DNA of 5,908 bases from positions 1 through 5,908 of the forward strand of contig JAGXLP010000078.1 of assembly GCA_018334615.1 (NCBI GenBank), written 5' to 3'. Below the pieces are notes generated by a model, which worked only from the letters and a program-made list of their open reading frames with translations, made no database searches and was not told the origin of the DNA. This stretch comes from Candidatus Bipolaricaulota bacterium (lineage in GTDB: Bacteria; Bipolaricaulota; Bipolaricaulia; M55B111). A program made the translations under genes and the position numbers. Of the stretch, positions 1-4,851 are shown in pieces (the first letter of the stretch is position 1; each line of letters begins with the position of its first letter).

Positions 1-3
1 AAT

Positions 4-11
4 TATAAAAT
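4..11 (+). promoter_or_regulatory. Possible -10 element upstream of the aminotransferase gene
   Basis: The stretch TATAAAAT lies 28 bp before the aminotransferase start codon and contains two overlapping near-matches to the sigma70 -10 hexamer (TATAAA and TAAAAT). Transcription would begin around base 16-18 and give a short leader that just contains the ribosome binding site. The -35 region would lie outside the window, so the promoter cannot be completed. The call rests on this AT-rich hexamer and its position only. Confidence 0.35.
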
Positions 12-26
12 ATTCAGATCGAATCT

Positions 27-35
27 AAGGGGTGA
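27..35 (+). promoter_or_regulatory. Ribosome binding site of the aminotransferase gene
   Basis: AAGGGGTGA is a near-canonical Shine-Dalgarno sequence ending 4 bases before the ATG at 40. It fixes the start of the gene and closely resembles the site in front of lpdA (GAGAGGGTGA), which suggests a shared anti-Shine-Dalgarno preference in this genome. Confidence 0.75.
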
Positions 36-39
36 CAAA

Positions 40-1257
40 ATGACGTCTAAAAAAAGAGTGTCAGACCGAGGGCTAAATTTTCCCGAATCACCAATAAGAA
101 AACTCAATCCCCTGGCCGAACAGGCTCGGGAGGGAGGGGCTAAGGTATATCATGTAAATATTGGCCAGCCCGACATTCCAACTCCCAGGGAATTCATGGA
201 AGGCATAACCCAATCACAAGTAGAGGTGCTTAGTTATAGCCCGTCAAAAGGAAAAAAAGAAACTCTGGAAGCATTGATTCGCTACTACAGGGATACCGGG
301 ATTGAACTCAAAATAAATGAGTTAATGGTCACGACAGGTGGAAGTGAGGCCGGCCTATTCGCGTTCTACACGTCGTTAGAACCTGGGGAAGAAATTCTGA
401 TTCCCGAACCGTTTTACACAAATTATCGAGGCTTTGCTCAAATGACCGGCGTTAGAATCGTCCCAATTCCAACACAGAGGGAGGACGACTTCAGACTCCC
501 GGAAAAAAGCGATATCGAAACTTTAATTACAAACGACACTAACGCCATTTTGTTAACAAATCCCAGCAACCCCACCGGAAGGGTCTATACAGAAAAAGAA
601 TTGAGCCGTGTGAGCGAGCTGGTACAGGAGAACAACCTATTTCTCATATCCGACGAGGTATATCGAGAATTCGTCTACGGTCCTAACAAAGCTATAAGTG
701 CGCTCAACCTGGAAGGTCTGGAAGACAGAACTATAATGATCGACAGCATATCTAAGAGACTGAGCGGATGCGGTGCGAGGATCGGTACCCTGGCGTCCAG
801 GAACGAGGGGGTCATGAAAGCCGCCCTTCGATTGGGCCAATCAAGACTATCACCTCCAACCATGGGCCAGCTTGGCCTGACGAATTATCTGAATTCATCT
901 TCGTATCCCTCAGCTATCGAGAAAATGATAAACCGTTACGAAAAAAGAAGGGACACTCTTATAGAAGAACTCAAACAAATTGACGGGCTCAAATACGGAG
1001 AACCTCAAGGTGCTTTTTATCTAATGGTAAGTCTCCCGGTTGACAATGCCGAAGATTTCGTCCGATGGATGCTTACGGATTTCAGAGACGACGGAGAAAC
1101 AGTCATGTTGGCCCCCGGAGAAGGTTTTTACCAGACACAGGGCAAAGGAGTAGACCAGGTAAGGATTAGCTACGTACTGAACAGGAGAGAACTGGTCCGG
1201 GTCTCAAACCTGCTGGAAAAGGGACTGGCCGAATACAAACGAGTCAACCTAAGCTAA
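40..1257 (+). CDS. Class I/II PLP-dependent aminotransferase (aspartate aminotransferase-like)
   Basis: A complete 405-residue fold-type I aminotransferase that moves an amino group between an amino acid and a 2-oxoacid in the cytoplasm. Visible motifs, in order: NIGQPD at 40-45; YSPSKG at 66-71; TTGGSEA at 98-104, the cofactor-phosphate loop; NPSNPTG at 174-180, with N177 expected to contact the PLP O3' and D205 (in SDEVY, 204-208) expected to pair with the pyridine nitrogen. K239 in SISK is the expected Schiff-base lysine, followed by CGARIG at 244-249. R375 in VRISY should bind the substrate alpha-carboxylate. Length is normal for the family (about 390-400). The ATG start follows a strong ribosome binding site. 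The ASPIRKL-like N-terminus and SKRxSxCGARIG signature recall a subgroup common in anaerobic bacteria and usually labelled aspartate aminotransferase. Substrate cannot be read from sequence; aspartate, alanine or aromatic amino acids are all possible. The gene stands alone on its strand here. Confidence 0.93.
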   Translation: MTSKKRVSDRGLNFPESPIRKLNPLAEQAREGGAKVYHVNIGQPDIPTPREFMEGITQSQVEVLSYSPSKGKKETLEALIRYYRDTGIELKINELMVTTGGSEAGLFAFYTSLEPGEEILIPEPFYTNYRGFAQMTGVRIVPIPTQREDDFRLPEKSDIETLITNDTNAILLTNPSNPTGRVYTEKELSRVSELVQENNLFLISDEVYREFVYGPNKAISALNLEGLEDRTIMIDSISKRLSGCGARIGTLASRNEGVMKAALRLGQSRLSPPTMGQLGLTNYLNSSSYPSAIEKMINRYEKRRDTLIEELKQIDGLKYGEPQGAFYLMVSLPVDNAEDFVRWMLTDFRDDGETVMLAPGEGFYQTQGKGVDQVRISYVLNRRELVRVSNLLEKGLAEYKRVNLS

Positions 1258-1267
1258 TTTTCCCGTT

Positions 1268-1813
1268 CTAAATAAACTCCTCACACCGAACGTTATCGGG
1301 TGGACAATCCGTGAATTTGAACCTTCCCTGAAGCGTCCCGCCAAGGACATTTTCATCTGCAATTTCATGGGCAAGATGAAGGTGAAGGCACTTGATATGC
1401 TTGTCGCTTTCGATTCCACCTATTCCCCTGGTCAAAGCCTCTCGAGCACCTTTTTTCTCAAGGAATTCTATTTCTTTTTTGGTTAATAATTTACTCTGTT
1501 CTTCTAAATAGTTTTTTTCATTCTTCAGGTACTGTTTTTTCAGTTCCGGGTTGGAAGCGAGCTCCGCTTCTAACTCCTCAATGTAGCCTCTTGCCTCTAT
1601 CCTGGAAACTTTTTCCTTTCTCCTGGGGCAGCTAAGCCAGTATAGGGTAGGAAAAACTTCAAACTCGTTATTATCGTGGACAATCAGAGGAGCAGTTTTC
1701 AGGACAACCGGATAACCGTAACGACACTCTGCCGAAACCTCTAGCAAACATCTTGGTTCTCTTCCTAATTGTCCCCGGATTACCCTTCGCTGGTTTTCTG
1801 TTATTCCAGACAA
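1268..1813 (-). CDS. DUF501 domain protein
   Basis: A complete 181-residue soluble protein that I recognise as DUF501, a family with no established biochemical function. Diagnostic blocks are an N-terminal REPRCLLEV...C..GYPVV region (18-37), FPTLYWLSCPRR at 54-65, a charged helical middle at about 70-125, GIGG at 130-133, and KCLHLHLAH at 141-149. C22, C30, C62, C142, H144, H146, H149, C170 and C177 form a set that could bind metal or do redox chemistry; this is inference. No signal peptide or membrane segment is visible. The start is TTG, supported by AGAAGG six bases upstream and by the N-terminus aligning with remembered family members. It lies 73 bp downstream of apgM on the same strand and is probably the last gene of the lpdA-apgM transcript. 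In actinobacteria such as Mycobacterium the family sits beside enolase, divIC and an exopolyphosphatase gene, so the phosphoglycerate mutase neighbour here is suggestive. Confidence 0.85.
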   Translation of the reverse strand: MSGITENQRRVIRGQLGREPRCLLEVSAECRYGYPVVLKTAPLIVHDNNEFEVFPTLYWLSCPRRKEKVSRIEARGYIEELEAELASNPELKKQYLKNEKNYLEEQSKLLTKKEIEFLEKKGAREALTRGIGGIESDKHIKCLHLHLAHEIADENVLGGTLQGRFKFTDCPPDNVRCEEFI

Positions 1814-1819
1814 TTTTTG

Positions 1820-1826
1820 CCTTCTC
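1820..1826 (-). promoter_or_regulatory. Ribosome binding site supporting a TTG start for the DUF501 gene
   Basis: Read on the minus strand this is GAGAAGG, separated by six bases (CAAAAA) from the TTG at 1811-1813. No ATG or GTG nearby has comparable support. The site therefore decides the start. Confidence 0.6.
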
Positions 1827-1832
1827 TAAATA

Positions 1833-1868
1833 GGGAAGGGGGTGCGTCCTGGTTCTTGCTCCCCTCCC
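1833..1868 (-). other. Imperfect GC-rich inverted repeat between apgM and the DUF501 gene
   Basis: Bases 1833-1841 (GGGAAGGGG) can pair with 1861-1868 (CCCCTCCC), forming eight pairs with one bulged base around a 19-base loop. On the transcribed minus strand it lies just after the apgM stop and just before the DUF501 ribosome binding site. No run of T follows it on either strand, so it is not a classical intrinsic terminator. It could attenuate read-through or be a processing or stability element, or simply be a by-product of purine-rich sequence. Confidence 0.3.
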
Positions 1869-1886
1869 AAAGTCCCGTAAAAATAA

Positions 1887-3119
1887 TTAAGCACCAAACT
1901 TCTTTAACTGGTTGCTATATCCCAGGGTTATCGGCAAGAGGTTTCCGCTAAATCGGCCAAGACCCCCATTCGCGCAGGAAAACTCGTCAAAAACCTCGAC
2001 CCGATCCTTCCTTACATTCGGGCCGGCTAACATGGCAGGTACGGGGTCTGCCACGTGCCCACCGTACTTTATCGGTGTAGTATGATCTCCGGCAAAAGAG
2101 AGATGGGTTCGGTCCCAGTCGACGTTATCATTCAACCAGCCAAAGGTACGGTCGATTTTCTCGATGAAATTTATTTTTCCTTCGGCGTCGTGGTCGTGAG
2201 AAGCATTGTCGGTCCCCTTAAAGTGGAGAAATACAAGGTCTTGGCCTTTCTCCAGTTGCTTCAGAGCAAGCTTCACTTTATTGAGAATATTGGAATCTAC
2301 GGTCCCGGTTGCTCCTTCTGCTTGTTTAAATTCCATCCCGATTATCCTGGCAACACCGATATAGAGCGCTCCAGCCGCGACCACGGAAGCGGATATACCA
2401 TAACGTTCTTTCACCAAAGGTAGATCCGGATAAGTAGCCGCTCCTCTGGCCATTATGGCGTTAGCGGGGAGCTTGCCCATTTCTTTTCTTTCCATATTCA
2501 ATGGATGGTTTTGGAGTATCTCACTTGCCTCATCGGTAACCTCATTTAGAATATCGGCAGTTCTCTCCGATTTTTCATCCCTGCCTTTTGCCTTCGGCAT
2601 TCTTATTCCAAGTTCGTGCGGATCGGTTGGAGTTACGTTACCGCCGAGATCCGGTCCGGCAAAACAAAGGGCTCCTCGGTGCTCCGTACTTCTCTTGAAC
2701 CTAACTTCAACTTCGGGATATTTCTTCGACTTTAAATCAGAAAGTGCTTTCTCAAGTTCATCCTGCCCCTCTGAGATCCTCCCGGCTCGCCTGTCGGAGA
2801 TTTTCCCGTCCGAGTCTAAGGTAGCAAAGTTCGTCCTAAAACAGACATCGTTTTCTGTCACTTCCATTCCAATTCCGGCAGCTTCGAAAACCCCTCGACC
2901 TGTATAGTACTCGTAGGGATCATAACCGAACAGCGACAGATGTGCCGTATCGCTTCCCGGCCTGATTCCCGGCTTTATTGGATCCATCAGGCCAGCTGAT
3001 CCTCTTCTGGAAAGTAGATCGTCAATCTCCGGCGTCTCTGCGACCTGGAGGCAAGTACGACCGTCAACATCCCCGGGCCTCCCACCGAGGCCATCAGCAA
3101 TTATCATCAATGACTTCAC
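1887..3119 (-). CDS. apgM: 2,3-bisphosphoglycerate-independent phosphoglycerate mutase, archaeal type
   Basis: A 410-residue cytoplasmic enzyme of the alkaline phosphatase superfamily that interconverts 3-phosphoglycerate and 2-phosphoglycerate using two divalent metal ions. It is the short archaeal-type form (ApgM, about 400 residues), not the roughly 510-residue GpmI. Numbered from the GTG start: D9 in IIADGLGG is a metal ligand; S56 in PGSDTAHLSLFGYDP is the expected phosphorylated nucleophile; H147-R148 lie in the substrate-binding insertion; D304, H308 and H310 lie in KGTDNASHDHD; D345 and H346 are in GDHTTP; H355 is in GGH. The C-terminus (LLPITLGYSNQLKKFGA) is typical of the family. 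A TTG three codons upstream is also in frame, but the GGGAGG ribosome binding site abuts it directly, whereas the GTG at 3117-3119 is nine bases away and gives the expected N-terminus MKSLMIIADG. It follows lpdA by 42 bp, so co-transcription is likely. No missing catalytic residue is apparent. Confidence 0.93.
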   Translation of the reverse strand: MKSLMIIADGLGGRPGDVDGRTCLQVAETPEIDDLLSRRGSAGLMDPIKPGIRPGSDTAHLSLFGYDPYEYYTGRGVFEAAGIGMEVTENDVCFRTNFATLDSDGKISDRRAGRISEGQDELEKALSDLKSKKYPEVEVRFKRSTEHRGALCFAGPDLGGNVTPTDPHELGIRMPKAKGRDEKSERTADILNEVTDEASEILQNHPLNMERKEMGKLPANAIMARGAATYPDLPLVKERYGISASVVAAGALYIGVARIIGMEFKQAEGATGTVDSNILNKVKLALKQLEKGQDLVFLHFKGTDNASHDHDAEGKINFIEKIDRTFGWLNDNVDWDRTHLSFAGDHTTPIKYGGHVADPVPAMLAGPNVRKDRVEVFDEFSCANGGLGRFSGNLLPITLGYSNQLKKFGA

Positions 3120-3128
3120 TGTAACCAA

Positions 3129-3134
3129 CCTCCC
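3129..3134 (-). promoter_or_regulatory. Ribosome binding site that selects the GTG start of apgM
   Basis: On the minus strand this reads GGGAGG. It touches the TTG at 3126-3128 with no spacer, which rules that codon out as an efficient start. It is nine bases before the GTG at 3117-3119, a workable spacing. The gene is therefore annotated three codons shorter than the longest open frame. Confidence 0.7.
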
Positions 3135-3161
3135 GTTATTAAACCTTTTAGCGGGTAAACG

Positions 3162-4574
3162 CTACCTGTTACTCGTATGTATGGCTTTTCCGTCGACGTT
3201 CTCGGCCGCCTCCATCACCGCCTCGGATAGAGTCGGATGCGCATGAATCGTTGCCGCGATCTCCCGAGCGGTCAGCCCTGACTCGGCCGCTAGCCCTATC
3301 TCAGAAATTAGGTCCGAAGCATTGTGTCCCAGGACTGCCCCTCCAAGAACCCGATCTGAATCTTCGTCAACTACCAATTGTACCATTCCTTCGGTCGCAT
3401 CCATTGCCAGTGCCTTCCCCGAAGCTCGAAATGGAAAACTACCGACAACGGGGCTATAGCCCTCTTGTTTTGCTTTACTCTCGGATAAACCTACTTCTGC
3501 GTATTCCGGGTCACTAAAAACTACTGATGGAACGTACTTGTATCCGCGAATATCTTCGCCCGCTATAGCCGCAGCCGCAATCAGACCCTGCCGTAACGCC
3601 TTGTGGGCTAACAAAGGAGGTCCGGCAACGTCGCCAATAGCGAAAACTCCTTCTTTCTGGGTCCGACAGGACTCGTCAGTCGGAATATATTGTTTATCAT
3701 CCGTCCCCAGATCCAGATCCTCTGCCAAGACGTCCAGGACAGGCGAACGACCGACGGCTACAAGTGTTTTATCGGCTGGATATTCCTTGGCTTCACCGTC
3801 TTTTTCACCGACCACGAGGTTTTCCCCCGATTCCTCCCTGTGCTCTACTGCTTTCGTTTCTGTATGAACCTTTATCCCAGCTTTTTTCAGTTCTCGAGAC
3901 AGAAAAGACTCAAACCGCCTTCCCAGGTCCATGCCGGGGAGGATGCCGTCTTCCATCTCAAGTATCTCAACCTCGCTCCCGAGCCTGCTGTATATTGTTC
4001 CCATCTCTAACCCGATAACTCCAGCCCCCAATATCACGAGCTTACCCGGAACCTCGTCGGGCTTTACTGCTTGTTTGGAATTCCAAACACCTTCTTCCTC
4101 AAACGAAAAGCCAGGGAGTTCAATTGGGGCGGAACCGGTCGCCACTATCACGTTATCGGGGTTTAGCTCTAGCTCACCACCCGAGTTCTTCTCAACTCTA
4201 ACTTTCGGTCCCGGAAATAGTCGTGCTCGGCCCCTTACTATCTCTCCACCGTTCGATTCGATCAATTTTTCTACACCAGCAGTCAACGAGTTTACGACTT
4301 CGAGCTGGTGGTTAACTATCTTCTCCAGATCAAAGGACGGATCGCCAAGCTCGATTCCTCGACCACGCCAGGATTCTAAGTTCCCCAGGGGCTCAGTCGT
4401 ACTGTAGAGAGCTTTCGTCGGTATACAACCCCAGTTAAGACAGACTCCTCCGATCTCCGCCTTTTCGATAACTACCGGGTTTAACCCGTACTGGCCCAGC
4501 CGTATGGCCGCGGCATATCCTCCCGGCCCGGCCCCAATGATTACAACTTTTCTTTTTTCAGAATTTGATGACAA
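3162..4574 (-). CDS. lpdA: Dihydrolipoyl dehydrogenase (E3)
   Basis: A complete 470-residue flavoprotein disulfide reductase that reoxidises dihydrolipoyl groups of 2-oxoacid dehydrogenase complexes or the glycine cleavage system and passes the electrons through FAD to NAD+. Domains, in order: FAD-binding GAGPGG at 14-19; redox disulfide C45/C50 in GGVCLNWGCIPTK; ATGSAP at 145-150; NAD-binding GAGVIGLEMG at 183-192; second FAD motif AIGDVAG at 312-318; and a C-terminal dimerisation domain with HAHPTLSE at 444-451, where H446 and E451 form the expected catalytic pair. The HPTxxE motif separates E3 from glutathione and mercuric reductases. The protein is visibly rich in Glu and Asp. The start is TTG, backed by GAGAGGGTGA four bases upstream; no alternative Met occurs before the FAD motif. 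It is the first gene of the probable lpdA-apgM-DUF501 unit. No E1, E2, lipoyl-protein or lipoate-ligase gene is in the window, so its partner complex lies elsewhere. Confidence 0.95.
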   Translation of the reverse strand: MSSNSEKRKVVIIGAGPGGYAAAIRLGQYGLNPVVIEKAEIGGVCLNWGCIPTKALYSTTEPLGNLESWRGRGIELGDPSFDLEKIVNHQLEVVNSLTAGVEKLIESNGGEIVRGRARLFPGPKVRVEKNSGGELELNPDNVIVATGSAPIELPGFSFEEEGVWNSKQAVKPDEVPGKLVILGAGVIGLEMGTIYSRLGSEVEILEMEDGILPGMDLGRRFESFLSRELKKAGIKVHTETKAVEHREESGENLVVGEKDGEAKEYPADKTLVAVGRSPVLDVLAEDLDLGTDDKQYIPTDESCRTQKEGVFAIGDVAGPPLLAHKALRQGLIAAAAIAGEDIRGYKYVPSVVFSDPEYAEVGLSESKAKQEGYSPVVGSFPFRASGKALAMDATEGMVQLVVDEDSDRVLGGAVLGHNASDLISEIGLAAESGLTAREIAATIHAHPTLSEAVMEAAENVDGKAIHTSNR

Positions 4575-4578
4575 TTTA

Positions 4579-4588
4579 TCACCCTCTC
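4579..4588 (-). promoter_or_regulatory. Ribosome binding site supporting a TTG start for lpdA
   Basis: On the minus strand this reads GAGAGGGTGA, followed by TAAA and the TTG at 4572-4574. It matches the aminotransferase site in sequence and in its four-base spacer. It is the main evidence for the unusual start codon. Confidence 0.7.
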
Positions 4589-4636
4589 ATGGGATAGTTG
4601 TGTTCTCAATTCCTAAGGTCCCGATGACCAAACTAA

Positions 4637-4646
4637 GCCAATTGGC
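4637..4646. promoter_or_regulatory. 10-bp perfect palindrome in the lpdA leader
   Basis: GCCAATTGGC is self-complementary and sits about 63 bp upstream of the lpdA start, downstream of the proposed minus-strand promoter. It could be a small operator acting as a roadblock, or it could arise by chance. No repeat copy was seen elsewhere in the window, which keeps confidence low. Confidence 0.25.
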
Positions 4647-4706
4647 ACCAGGCCACTTCAAGATAGCTAATAAACTGGCTTTACACGCCCCGAAACAATC
4701 AATTCA

Positions 4707-4735
4707 AGTATAGTTGAGCCGGATGGATCTAGCAA
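4707..4735 (-). promoter_or_regulatory. Candidate sigma70-type promoter for lpdA-apgM-DUF501
   Basis: On the minus strand a -35 box TTGCTA (4730-4735, four of six consensus bases) is separated by exactly 17 bp from a -10 box TATACT (4707-4712, five of six). Transcription would start near 4700, giving an untranslated leader of about 125 nt before the lpdA TTG. I saw no better pair between here and the gene. It is directly preceded by TTTGAT, the same element that precedes the divergent promoter. Confidence 0.55.
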
Positions 4736-4794
4736 ATCAAAACACGAGCAGTTAATCAGGCTCTACTGTAGAGCCCCTCAAGTAGTTTGATTTG
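4733..4794. repeat. Inverted repeat CAAATCAAA / TTTGATTTG flanking the divergent promoter core
   Basis: The 9-bp arms at 4733-4741 and 4786-4794 are exact reverse complements, 44 bp apart. Each arm runs into the first bases of the -35 box of the promoter on its own side, so both promoters read TTTGAT-TTG-NN-A in their own direction. The arms enclose a 17-bp palindrome at 4759-4775. This arrangement would suit two operator half-sites or a shared upstream promoter element controlling both transcription units. A chance match between AT-rich arms is possible. Confidence 0.5.
4759..4775. promoter_or_regulatory. 17-bp near-perfect palindrome between the divergent promoters (candidate operator)
   Basis: GGCTCTACTGTAGAGCC has two perfectly complementary 8-bp arms around a single central T. 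It lies close to the midpoint between the two outer inverted-repeat arms and upstream of both proposed -35 boxes, where a dimeric regulator could act on both directions. There is no following T run, and it is not at the end of a gene, so a terminator is unlikely. The regulator cannot be named. Confidence 0.5.
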
Positions 4795-4820
4795 TGATAG
4801 GTAAGCTTGATTAGTAAGAT
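4792..4820 (+). promoter_or_regulatory. Candidate sigma70-type promoter for the TGS GTPase gene
   Basis: TTGTGA (4792-4797) and TAAGAT (4815-4820) each match four of six consensus bases and are separated by exactly 17 bp. The start site would be near 4827, leaving a leader of about 25 nt that contains the GAGGTG ribosome binding site at 4839-4844. The boxes are individually weak, but spacing and position are right, and the -35 is preceded by TTTGAT as on the opposite side. Confidence 0.45.
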
Positions 4821-4851
4821 TGGGTAAACCGGGAAGGCGAGGTGGAACTCA

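Noticed and set aside
2055..2907. Plus-strand open frames opposite apgM (2055-2423 and 2455-2907)
   Set aside because: They are shadows of an intact phosphoglycerate mutase, with no ribosome binding sites and no family motifs.
3126..3128. TTG as the start of apgM
   Set aside because: The GGGAGG ribosome binding site touches this codon with no spacer. The GTG three codons downstream has a nine-base spacer and gives the family-typical N-terminus.
3149..3164. Five-base-pair hairpin (TAGCG/CGCTA) at the lpdA stop codon as a terminator
   Set aside because: The stem is too short, no T run follows on the minus strand, and apgM starts only 42 bp further on.
3931..4407. Long plus-strand open frame (158 codons) opposite lpdA, and similar frames across 3251-4018
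   Set aside because: They lie wholly opposite a gene with every E3 catalytic motif intact. Their composition is Ser/Pro/Phe-rich, as expected for the complement of purine-rich coding sequence, and they contain no recognisable domain.
4579..4590. Three-codon open frame (ATG AGA GGG TGA, minus strand) overlapping the lpdA ribosome binding site
   Set aside because: It is too short to assess, has no ribosome binding site of its own, and is readily explained by the GGGTGA of the lpdA site supplying a stop.
4657..4784. Loose near-repeats of TTCAAG/TCAAGTA at 4657, 4703 and 4778
   Set aside because: The shared core is only six to seven bases, spacing is irregular, and one copy is part of the proposed -10 box. 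Chance in AT-rich intergenic DNA is the simpler explanation.
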